DNA of 6,037 bases from HGM10836 sp964430375 (GCA_964430375.1 CAYSEZ010000064.1:1-6037), one strand, 5' to 3'. Shown: positions 1 through 6,035, counted from the stretch's first letter. Notes: a model not told the origin generated them from the letters alone. Made by a program: numbers and translations.

Positions 1-12
1 AGTTTTTTTCTA

Positions 13-1236
13 TTACTTAAGTTTATTTTTATAATTATTTATTTTATTATATATATCTTTTAATCCTATTTCATATTTACTTGTTTCTTTTGGTATATAG
101 TATTTTTCATTAATTAAACCACTAGGTAAATATGTTTGATTTACAATAGATCCTTTATAATTATGAGGATATAAATATCCATTATAAGGACTTTTTAAAT
201 AATTAGGCATATCTCCGATAGCTTTAGTATTAATATCATTTATAGCTTTATCTATAGCAAGATATGCAGTATTAGACTTTGGAGATAAAGCCATTTCTAT
301 AACTATATTAGATAGTATAATTCTAGCTTCAGGAAGTCCAACTCTTTCAGATGCATTAATTGCACTATCTAGTTTTATACCCATATTAGGATTAGCAAGA
401 CCTATATCTTCATAACAAATAACAGATAATCTTCTGTAAATACTATCCAAATCTTCTTGTACTAATAATCTGGCTAAATAATGAAGTGAAGCATCTACAT
501 CACTTCCTCTAATAGACTTTTGAAGACCACTTAATACATCATAATGACCATCTTCATCTTTATCTATAAAGAATGTTGGTTTAGAATTAATTTCTTTTAT
601 AATATCTATATTAACTATATGTTCTTTATTAAAATAATAAGATACTTCAAGAAGATTATAAGCATATCTTAAATCAGATTTAGCAAGACTTGCTATATAT
701 TTTAATGTTTTATTATCTATTTTTATATCTTTTATTTCTTCATACTTAGTAGCATTCTTTAATGCTTTAAATATATCCTCTTCATTTAATGGTTCTAACT
801 TAAATATATTACATCTACTTCTTATCGCAGGATTAATCTTATGATATGGATTACTAGTAGTAAGACCAATTAAAGTAATAAGACCACTTTCTAAACAAGG
901 AAGTAATATATCTTGTTTATCTTTATTTAACCTATGTATTTCATCTATTATAAGTATTAAACCATCATACATTTTAGCTTCTTCAATAGAAGTTTCTATA
1001 TCTTTTTTATTATTTATTGTAGCATTTAAAAACCTATAATTACAGTTTAAATCACTTACAATAGCATTAGCAATAGAAGTTTTACCTATACCAGGTTCTC
1101 CATATAAAATCATAGAAAATATCTTCTTATTTTTAACCATATTACTAATTATTTTATTATTACCTATTAAATGAGTTTGTCCTACTACATCCTTTAATGT
1201 TTTTGGAGCAAGTAGAGTAGCTAAAGGTTTATTCAT
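13..1236 (-). CDS. rarA: Replication-associated recombination protein A (RarA/MgsA), AAA+ ATPase
   Basis: RarA (MgsA) is a cytoplasmic AAA+ ATPase related to clamp-loader subunits and RuvB; in the known family it acts at stalled or gapped replication forks. Numbering from the ATG at 1236, the protein has 407 residues, a little short of the usual 420-450. Visible motifs are the VGQ-HLIG N-terminal box (about 18-25), Walker A GEPGIGKT (46-53), Walker B LIIDEIH (95-101), sensor 1 TTSNP (126-130), and the arginine-finger region AIRSRC (137-142). The C-terminal MgsA part follows, with KSIRGSDVDASLHYLARLL (240-258), ICYEDIGLANP (273-283) and YPHNYKG (356-362). The P-loop lysine and threonine and the DE of Walker B are intact, so it should be active. 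An in-frame GTG lies 9 nt upstream, but it sits inside the ribosome binding site, so the ATG is preferred. The gene is transcribed divergently from the hypothetical gene at 1329. Family identity is near certain. Confidence 0.95.
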   Translation of the reverse strand: MNKPLATLLAPKTLKDVVGQTHLIGNNKIISNMVKNKKIFSMILYGEPGIGKTSIANAIVSDLNCNYRFLNATINNKKDIETSIEEAKMYDGLILIIDEIHRLNKDKQDILLPCLESGLITLIGLTTSNPYHKINPAIRSRCNIFKLEPLNEEDIFKALKNATKYEEIKDIKIDNKTLKYIASLAKSDLRYAYNLLEVSYYFNKEHIVNIDIIKEINSKPTFFIDKDEDGHYDVLSGLQKSIRGSDVDASLHYLARLLVQEDLDSIYRRLSVICYEDIGLANPNMGIKLDSAINASERVGLPEARIILSNIVIEMALSPKSNTAYLAIDKAINDINTKAIGDMPNYLKSPYNGYLYPHNYKGSIVNQTYLPSGLINEKYYIPKETSKYEIGLKDIYNKINNYKNKLK

Positions 1237-1240
1237 TAGA

Positions 1241-1251
1241 ATCACTTCTTT
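1241..1251 (-). promoter_or_regulatory. Ribosome binding site that fixes the rarA start
   Basis: On the minus strand this reads AAAGAAGTGAT, which matches the ideal AAGGAGGTGAT at 9 of 11 positions. Its core lies about 8 nt before the ATG at 1234-1236. The alternative GTG at 1243-1245 is part of this element and would leave no room for a Shine-Dalgarno in the short leader, so initiation at the ATG is favoured. Confidence 0.75.
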
Positions 1252-1259
1252 CTTATAAT

Positions 1260-1290
1260 ATTATATCATGAAAACTTGAAAAAATTTAAA
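1260..1290 (-). promoter_or_regulatory. Promoter of rarA (extended -10)
   Basis: On the minus strand a perfect TATAAT occupies 1265-1260, preceded by TGA (1268-1266), which gives an extended -10 (TGn-TATAAT). The -35 is poor: only TTAAAT or TTTAAA around 1284-1290 at 18-19 nt spacing. The extended -10 probably carries the promoter. The predicted start near 1253 leaves a leader of about 17 nt that contains the ribosome binding site. The -35 region overlaps that of the divergent promoter. Confidence 0.65.
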
Positions 1291-1304
1291 AAATATGATA
1301 TAAT
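1276..1304 (+). promoter_or_regulatory. Vegetative promoter of the hypothetical gene at 1329
   Basis: TTGAAA (1276-1281) and TATAAT (1299-1304) are separated by 17 nt, and the -10 carries the upstream TGa extension (1296-1298). This is close to the ideal primary-sigma promoter. The expected start near 1311 leaves a leader of about 18 nt, containing the AAAGGGGG ribosome binding site (1315-1322) 6 nt before the ATG. Confidence 0.8.
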
Positions 1305-1328
1305 ATGAACCATTAAAGGGGGAATATT

Positions 1329-2180
1329 ATGATAACAATAAGAGAATTACAATATATAAATACTTATGCTAATAGAGCACCATATCCAGGAGATGAATAT
1401 GTAAAAGAGACTTTAGAAAAATTAAAAAAATCTTTTATAGATTATAATAATTTTTATATGGGCAAAGAATATGATTTAATTTTATCAAGTGGAGAACAAT
1501 TAACTTTTGAAATATTAAGTTCTAATATATGTCACATGTTAGGAATTGATTATAATAATTTAAAAAGTGAATTTTTTGATGAATTAAGATTTGATGTACT
1601 TGGTTTTATTAAAATTCCTACTTCATATAATTTGCTTTCTAAATTAATTGAAAAACAAAATGATGTGTTAGAATTTGAAAAAACAACAGGTAAAAAGGTT
1701 TATAATTATTATAGAATAATGATTAAAACTTCTATATTTGAAAAATTATCTGATTTTGGTAAATTTAATTTTGGAGTTATTAATTTTGATAAAGATGAAT
1801 ATAACAAAAACAGTAGTATAAGTACTAATGCTAATACTAAAAAATTCTTATATATGCAAACAAATGAAGCAATTGCACCATATTTTATGGTTGGTATACT
1901 ACCTAACAACGGAGGCCCAAATTATGCAGTAGAAACAAGTATTGCACCTACTAATCCAGAAGATTATTTTAATAATCAAGAAGTTGTTATTCCTACTAGT
2001 ATACTTGTTACAACCCAAAATGACATGATTAAAAAAGAAGCTACTCCAGAAGAAAAAATAGCATTATTAAATCAATATAGAGCCATTGTAAGTGAATATA
2101 ACTTACCTAATAGAATAAATATATATGGTGACTATGAATCAATTTTAGTAGATTCTTCAAAGAGTAGAGTAAGAAAATAA
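1329..2180 (+). CDS. Hypothetical protein, weak PBECR4-like nuclease-domain resemblance
   Basis: I do not recognise this 283-residue protein with confidence. It has no signal peptide, membrane segment or Cys cluster, so it is probably cytoplasmic. The N-terminal third includes GKEYDLILSSGEQLTFEILSS (about 45-65) followed by NICHMLGID (66-74). This is reminiscent of the Y-x-L...F...NF-HLLGL pattern in PBECR4 proteins (phage Barnase-EndoU-ColicinE5/D-RelE-like nuclease 4). The later stretches KFNFGVINFD (about 145-154) and APYFMVGILPNNGGPNYAVETS (about 183-204) would fit the family's beta-rich end. This is pattern memory rather than an alignment, so the family link is weak. The start is supported by AAAGGGGG 6 nt upstream and a strong promoter. 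The gene stands alone: it diverges from rarA and converges on the surface-protein operon, with a shared terminator at its end. No partner antitoxin gene is visible. The CDS itself is secure; its function is open. Confidence 0.88.
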   Translation: MITIRELQYINTYANRAPYPGDEYVKETLEKLKKSFIDYNNFYMGKEYDLILSSGEQLTFEILSSNICHMLGIDYNNLKSEFFDELRFDVLGFIKIPTSYNLLSKLIEKQNDVLEFEKTTGKKVYNYYRIMIKTSIFEKLSDFGKFNFGVINFDKDEYNKNSSISTNANTKKFLYMQTNEAIAPYFMVGILPNNGGPNYAVETSIAPTNPEDYFNNQEVVIPTSILVTTQNDMIKKEATPEEKIALLNQYRAIVSEYNLPNRINIYGDYESILVDSSKSRVRK

Positions 2181-2223
2181 AAAAGATACTAATTAGAGAT
2201 TATCTAATAATTTAGTATCTTTT
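2181..2223. terminator. Bidirectional intrinsic terminator between converging genes
   Basis: AAAAGATACTAA (2181-2192) and TTAGTATCTTTT (2212-2223) form a perfect 12-bp stem. The 19-nt loop can itself pair as TTAGA/TCTAA (2193-2197 with 2203-2207). A T-rich tract follows on the plus strand (TTTATTTTCTTTTC), and another follows on the minus strand (TTATTTTCTT after the stem), so it can stop transcription from both sides. The plus-strand gene stops at 2180, one base before the stem. The minus-strand gene stops at 2195-2193, inside the loop, so the right arm also encodes its final residues. Confidence 0.85.
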
Positions 2224-3521
2224 ATTTTCTTTTCTTTTTTATTATTTTTCTTTTTCTTAGGCTTAACAGAGCAACTTATCAATGCAAGTACTCCAAGTAA
2301 TAAAGATAAACCACCTAGTATAAGAATTAATTTTTTATATCTAGTAATTTCATTTTCATATAAAACTTTTACTTCATCAGTATATTTTTGAATAGTATTC
2401 TCATCTTCTTCATAAGTATACCAATCAGTAAGAGATGTTTCTAAATTAGTACCATATATTAATGTATATTTAGAATCTTTATCTAATTTATACCCAATAA
2501 CCTCAGTATCTCCGATAGTAATATTTGTTTTAATATAATTATCAAACTCTTTATTAGGTTCTAAAATAAGCAATTTAATATTATTAAAAGTTATTTCATT
2601 ATATATCTTATAAGTATTATTTTCTTCATCATACATATATAAATTAATAGAACCTTCATTATCTTTTAAACCAATTAAAGTAATATTATTAAGTTCATTA
2701 TATAAAGCAGGTATTTCTTCATTATTTATTGTAACTTTAGTGCTTTCAAAATTTTCTACTTTATTTAAAACACTTTCTCTTTTTATTACTGTATATTCTT
2801 TATCATCTATAGTTACATTTATTGGATTACTATCTTTTACAGTAGCAATAATTGTATATGTTTTTTTAGTTCCTTTTTCACTAGTTACTACTATTTCTAA
2901 TTTGTTTTCTCCTTCAGATACTTTTACTTTACCAGTACCAGAAACTTTTGCTTTAGAGTCTTCAGTAGTTGCTTTAATTTCTATTTCTTCAACTGATTCT
3001 TCAAGATCTAATTTATATTCTAAAGTATCTTTATTAAAATCTAATTTATAGTTTGTAACTTCTAAAGATTTTAAATTATTATTAGTAGAGTAGGTAACTG
3101 GAGTTGATGTTTCGTTAGTACCAGTAATAGTAACAGGGCTTACTGTAGTTTTAATTTCGTTTTCTTCAGAAAATGTTCTTATTGCATAAGATTTAACAGT
3201 AACTTTAGATGAACCAGTTGCTATAACTTTAAATGTATATGTTCTTTTTAGTTGATAAGAACTAGAACTAGACGCAACATCCATAACTGATAAATCACCT
3301 GATGTAAGTTTTAATTTACTAGTGTCGTAACTTAATGTATATTCACATGTTCCAATATAAGCACCACTACTTTTACAATAAACAGTTACAGTAGTAGTAT
3401 TTCCTACTTTTACATTTTTACTTGATGCATATATATCTATTAATCCAGTTGCAGCATTTACTTTTAAAGTAGGTAAAATTAGTAAAAAAGTAAATATTAA
3501 ATATTTTATTATTTTTTTCAT
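2193..3521 (-). CDS. Membrane-anchored surface protein with cohesin-like and cadherin-like domains
   Basis: This is a 442-residue type I membrane protein. Residues 1-23 are a signal peptide (MKKIIKYLIF start, hydrophobic core, cleavage near VNA). Residues about 25-134 resemble a cohesin: VKVGNTTTVTV, then EYTLSYDTSKLKLTSGD (60-76), then YTFKVIATGSSKVTV, ending in VTITG. Residues about 147-229 are a cadherin-like beta-sandwich (NNLKSLEV...LDFNKDTLEYKLDL...KLEIVVTSEKGTKKTYTI). Residues about 232-390 form a region I do not recognise. A transmembrane helix at about 396-419 is followed by a Lys-rich cytoplasmic tail (420-435). There is no LPXTG sortase signal. Cys49 and Cys59 in the cohesin-like domain could form a disulfide. 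It is the second gene of an operon, 9 nt after the dockerin-bearing glucosaminidase, which suggests it anchors that enzyme at the cell surface. Topology is well supported. The cohesin assignment is moderate; another Ig-like adhesion fold is the alternative. Confidence 0.9.
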   Translation of the reverse strand: MKKIIKYLIFTFLLILPTLKVNAATGLIDIYASSKNVKVGNTTTVTVYCKSSGAYIGTCEYTLSYDTSKLKLTSGDLSVMDVASSSSSYQLKRTYTFKVIATGSSKVTVKSYAIRTFSEENEIKTTVSPVTITGTNETSTPVTYSTNNNLKSLEVTNYKLDFNKDTLEYKLDLEESVEEIEIKATTEDSKAKVSGTGKVKVSEGENKLEIVVTSEKGTKKTYTIIATVKDSNPINVTIDDKEYTVIKRESVLNKVENFESTKVTINNEEIPALYNELNNITLIGLKDNEGSINLYMYDEENNTYKIYNEITFNNIKLLILEPNKEFDNYIKTNITIGDTEVIGYKLDKDSKYTLIYGTNLETSLTDWYTYEEDENTIQKYTDEVKVLYENEITRYKKLILILGGLSLLLGVLALISCSVKPKKKKNNKKEKKIKDTKLLDNL

Positions 3522-3523
3522 AA

Positions 3524-3532
3524 CTTCTCCTT
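3524..3532 (-). promoter_or_regulatory. Ribosome binding site overlapping the upstream stop codon
   Basis: On the minus strand AAGGAGAAG lies just before the ATG at 3521, with 5 nt between the GGAG core and the ATG. Its first bases are the last two of the TAA stop (3533-3531) of the upstream glucosaminidase gene, giving TAAGGAG. Ribosomes finishing the hydrolase therefore release on top of the next initiation site, which suggests translational coupling of the two proteins. Confidence 0.85.
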
Positions 3533-5780
3533 ATCTTAATTTTATATATCCTAAAATATGTTTTTGTACTCTTAATAAATCAAGTGAATTAATAGTATCA
3601 TCATAACTTACGTCTGCGGCATCTTTATATTCATTTTTTAATATACTATATTTTAAAATATGTTTTTGAACTCTTAAAAGGTCTATACTATTAATGATTC
3701 CATCTCCATTTACATCACCTTTTATTACAATTGTATAACTTTTAGAATCATCACCACTTGTTATAGTAATAATATCACTAGTAGCAAGTTTTCCTTCTTT
3801 TGCTTTTTTATTTTTATCAGTAATAACAATTTTTGCATTAGGATATAATTTATTAATATTATTTTTTAATTCTCCAGAAGTAGTACCAATACTAATATAA
3901 GTTAAATAACCATTAGATAATTTATATTCTAAAGAATCAATTATTTCATCTACAGTAGGAGCTTTTTCTTCTTCTGTTTTTGTTTTAATAACTGTTATTA
4001 TATATGTTTTAGAAGTGCCAACTTCACTAGTTACAACAAGTTCTATTTTAGTTTCATCATTATCTAATTTAATAGTACCATTCCCTTTAATAGAAGACTT
4101 ACTAGATGAAGCAGTACCAGTTACTTCAATAGAGGTTATATCACTAGTAACATAATATTCATAAGTTAAAACATCACTATCAAAACCATTTATTAAAGTA
4201 TTATTTATTTTTATACTTTCTAAATCATTATTAGTATCACCAACAGGTGGGTGTGAAGTATATTCATCTGGAGTATTTGTATAAACCGGAATATAGAAAG
4301 TCCAGCCAATATCTAGTGTACCAGCAGAAGAATAAGCACTATAAAATGAAAGACTTTCACTCGCAGGTGCAATTATATTTGTCATATATTGATTAGTATA
4401 TGCTGATGAACTAGAACTATCTTTAGTATTAAATTTTTGATAATATAATGTATCTTGTCCTCCGCCAACATATCTATCTAATAAGAATTTAGCCCCATAT
4501 TTAATTGCTTTTTCTCTTGTATCCCATGGTGTTCCGTCATAGTTATTTACATAACCTGCTGCAACAGCAAGACCTCTAGCAACAGGACTACTTGTTTTTG
4601 TGTCTTGACAAGCCCCAATGTTATAGTAATTGTAATATCCTTTTAAACTTTTACCATCATAGGTTAGAGTAGAATTACCACTTACCCCGTCATAAGTTTC
4701 TTTAGTTCCTCCTTCTTGTTTAACACGTGCTGCAAGAAGAACAGGACTTATATTATAAGTTTCAGCAGCTTCCATAAAGTAACTTATATAATCTTCTTCA
4801 CCATTTACTAAATATGTACCACTAAAAAGTTTTTCTAAAACATCTCTAGTATGATTTTCTTTATCATACGACTGAATAGCAAAAGCAAAAATATTTTTTT
4901 CATTTAAATAATTTCTAGGATCTATATAAAATGCAACCATAGAACTACTTGCAGCGTACCAATTAGGATTTTCTTTTAATGTATTAGATAATCTATAAAC
5001 AGAGTAGGTTGATTGTGTATAATTTTTACCTATTTCCTTACTTACTACTGTATTAAACTTTTTAGTACTTTTATCTGCGATAAAGTTCCAATTAGGATAT
5101 TTTTTATGTAAATAAGTTAAAAATGGTATATAACTATCAGGAAAACCTTTATTTTTTAACTCTTTAGCATATTCCTCATCACTAGATGTTACATCTTCAT
5201 ATTTATCTATTAAATTACCACATACATAACCAGTTTTATTATTATAGTAAGATACTTTATACCATCCTTTAGAACAACTACTACTTTTATTAGTAGGGCC
5301 AGATATTATATTTACATCAGTTCCTAAATAAATTATTTCAATAGATGATGCACTAAAAGAAGCACTTTTTCTCACTGTTGCATAATTTTCATTTATTCTA
5401 GTAGTCCACTTATCAGTAGTATAATAGTTTCCATCACTAGATATATTATAATCCCCAGTAGAACCACTAGTATTTTCTTTTACCTCATTTATTTTTACAC
5501 AATTACTACATATATAATAACCAGATTCTCCATTATAATAAATTTCTACCCATCCTTTAGAACAATTAGAATCTCCAGTATTATGCAATTTATTACTAAC
5601 TAGATTTACCGAAGTATTATAACTTAAAACTTTCTTTTTACTATAATTAGTACCAGGACCAGTTCTAACATAAACTCCATCTGTATCTGTTACAACTGCT
5701 TCATATGTAGCTGCCTTTATATCTAATATATAAAAACTAAATAAAAAAATAAATAGTAATATTTTAATATATTTCTTCAT
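3531..5780 (-). CDS. Secreted N-acetylglucosaminidase with two SH3b domains and a C-terminal dockerin
   Basis: This 749-residue exported protein probably cleaves peptidoglycan between N-acetylglucosamine and the next sugar. A signal peptide (1-23, cleavage near IKA) comes first. Two bacterial SH3 domains follow, at about 25-97 (VYVRTGPGTNYS) and 126-192 (ATVRKSASFSASS), and usually bind cell wall. Residues about 205-300 (GFPDSYIPFLTYLHKKYPNW) are the conserved lead-in of this autolysin group. The glucosaminidase domain spans about 325-480, with SPVLLAARVKQEGG (candidate catalytic Glu356), YNYYNIGAC and YMTNIIAPASES. A cadherin-like sandwich (about 520-600), a small pre-dockerin module (about 608-686) and a type I dockerin (687-749) follow. 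Dockerin loop 1 has D689, N691, D693, N697 and D700; loop 2 has D723, S725, D727, N731 and D734. The start has GAGGTGA (5790-5784) just upstream. It is first in an operon with the cohesin-like anchor. Enzyme class and dockerin are secure; the exact bond cleaved is inferred. Confidence 0.94.
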   Translation of the reverse strand: MKKYIKILLFIFLFSFYILDIKAATYEAVVTDTDGVYVRTGPGTNYSKKKVLSYNTSVNLVSNKLHNTGDSNCSKGWVEIYYNGESGYYICSNCVKINEVKENTSGSTGDYNISSDGNYYTTDKWTTRINENYATVRKSASFSASSIEIIYLGTDVNIISGPTNKSSSCSKGWYKVSYYNNKTGYVCGNLIDKYEDVTSSDEEYAKELKNKGFPDSYIPFLTYLHKKYPNWNFIADKSTKKFNTVVSKEIGKNYTQSTYSVYRLSNTLKENPNWYAASSSMVAFYIDPRNYLNEKNIFAFAIQSYDKENHTRDVLEKLFSGTYLVNGEEDYISYFMEAAETYNISPVLLAARVKQEGGTKETYDGVSGNSTLTYDGKSLKGYYNYYNIGACQDTKTSSPVARGLAVAAGYVNNYDGTPWDTREKAIKYGAKFLLDRYVGGGQDTLYYQKFNTKDSSSSSAYTNQYMTNIIAPASESLSFYSAYSSAGTLDIGWTFYIPVYTNTPDEYTSHPPVGDTNNDLESIKINNTLINGFDSDVLTYEYYVTSDITSIEVTGTASSSKSSIKGNGTIKLDNDETKIELVVTSEVGTSKTYIITVIKTKTEEEKAPTVDEIIDSLEYKLSNGYLTYISIGTTSGELKNNINKLYPNAKIVITDKNKKAKEGKLATSDIITITSGDDSKSYTIVIKGDVNGDGIINSIDLLRVQKHILKYSILKNEYKDAADVSYDDTINSLDLLRVQKHILGYIKLR
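3552..3575 (-). repeat. Dockerin repeat, copy 2 (near-identical DNA)
   Basis: This 24-nt stretch matches 3654-3677 at 23 of 24 positions, exactly 102 nt (34 codons) away. It encodes the LRVQKHIL helix of the second dockerin segment. Confidence 0.9.
3654..3677 (-). repeat. Dockerin repeat, copy 1 (near-identical DNA)
   Basis: This is the partner of 3552-3575. It encodes LRVQKHIL of the first dockerin segment. Similarity falls away in the calcium-loop codons outside this block, so the helix is much better conserved between the copies than the loop. Confidence 0.9.
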
Positions 5781-5808
5781 ACCTCACCTCATATTATGTA
5801 TATATATA

Positions 5809-5836
5809 ATTATAACAATTTTTAAAGCATTCTAAA
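5809..5836 (-). promoter_or_regulatory. Promoter of the glucosaminidase-anchor operon
   Basis: On the minus strand TTTAGA (5836-5831) and TATAAT (5814-5809) are spaced by 16 nt, and TGT (5817-5815) supplies an extended -10. The predicted start near 5802 gives a leader of about 21 nt ending in the GAGGTGA ribosome binding site. No second promoter or terminator is seen between the two operon genes. Confidence 0.7.
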
Positions 5837-5862
5837 AGTAAATAGGTAAAAAAAGTAAAATT

Positions 5863-5868
5863 TTGACA
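5863..5868 (+). promoter_or_regulatory. Isolated consensus -35 hexamer, possible second tRNA promoter
   Basis: A perfect TTGACA stands here on the plus strand. The best -10 at a usable distance is only AAAAAT (5885-5890, 16-nt spacer). It could be an upstream tandem promoter for the tRNA or chance, and the weak -10 keeps confidence low. Confidence 0.25.
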
Positions 5869-5919
5869 TATCTTTACAAGTATAAAAAATAAAAATAATA
5901 ATAAAATTAAGTAAAAGAC

Positions 5920-5948
5920 TTGCAAAAACTATAAATATACTATAAAAT
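5920..5948 (+). promoter_or_regulatory. Promoter of tRNA-Cys
   Basis: TTGCAA (5920-5925) and TAAAAT (5943-5948) are separated by 17 nt. Transcription should begin around 5955, a few bases before the mature tRNA 5' end at 5962, which is usual for short tRNA leaders. Confidence 0.65.
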
Positions 5949-5961
5949 AGTATTTGTCTTT

Positions 5962-6035
5962 GGGACTATAGCCAAGCGGTAAGGCATGGGTCTGCAAAAC
6001 CTTGATCACCAGTTCAAATCTGGTTAGTCCCTCCA
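5962..6035 (+). tRNA. tRNA-Cys (anticodon GCA)
   Basis: The cloverleaf folds completely. The acceptor stem is GGGACTA (5962-5968) with TAGTCCC (6025-6031). The D arm is GCC/GGC around AAGCGGTAA. The anticodon loop is CTGCAAA with GCA at 5994-5996. The variable loop is GATC, and the T arm is ACCAG-TTCAAAT-CTGGT. The discriminator is T (6032), as expected for bacterial cysteine tRNAs, and the CCA end is encoded (6033-6035). The anticodon stem TGGGT/ACCTT has a G-T pair and a T-T mismatch at its outer end (27-43), a small departure from the usual five pairs. The window ends 2 nt later, so it may be the first gene of a tRNA cluster. Confidence 0.96.

Larger units (their letters stand above)
1258..1306. 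repeat. Perfect 12-bp inverted repeat in the divergent promoter region
   Basis: ATATTATATCAT (1258-1269) and ATGATATAATAT (1295-1306) are exact reverse complements separated by 25 nt. Each arm contains the TGATATAAT extended -10 of one of the two divergent promoters, so the symmetry may simply reflect two near-identical promoters. It could also be an operator. The repeat is read directly; its function is not known. Confidence 0.8.

Noticed and set aside
1243..1245. GTG as the rarA start, three codons upstream
   Set aside because: It is inside the Shine-Dalgarno-like AAAGAAGTGAT, which is ideally placed for the ATG at 1236.
1709..1909. 66-residue minus-strand reading frame with hydrophobic composition
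   Set aside because: It lies wholly inside the well-supported gene at 1329-2180, I noted no ribosome binding site for it, and its hydrophobic residues are the antisense of Lys/Asn-rich codons.
2740..3051. 103-residue plus-strand reading frame
   Set aside because: It is antisense to the anchor gene within its cadherin-like domain, with no promoter noticed; an artefact of AT-rich coding sequence.
13..5780. Mollicute code with TGA as Trp, suggested by the AT-richness
   Set aside because: All four genes read through without in-frame TGA, and the Trp codons checked are TGG (for example in DWYTY of the anchor and NWNF of the hydrolase).
3531..5780. A cellulosome component
   Set aside because: The catalytic domain is a glucosaminidase with wall-binding SH3b domains, and no plant-polysaccharide enzyme or scaffoldin is present; the dockerin alone does not imply a cellulosome.
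5797..5810. Alternating TA run upstream of the hydrolase gene as an operator or repeat element
   Set aside because: Short low-complexity AT sequence is expected here and overlaps the -10/leader; nothing distinguishes it from background.
5877..5960. A/T-rich stretch as a small gene or ncRNA
   Set aside because: No reading frame with a ribosome binding site and no stable hairpin was found; the tRNA promoter accounts for the recognisable elements.
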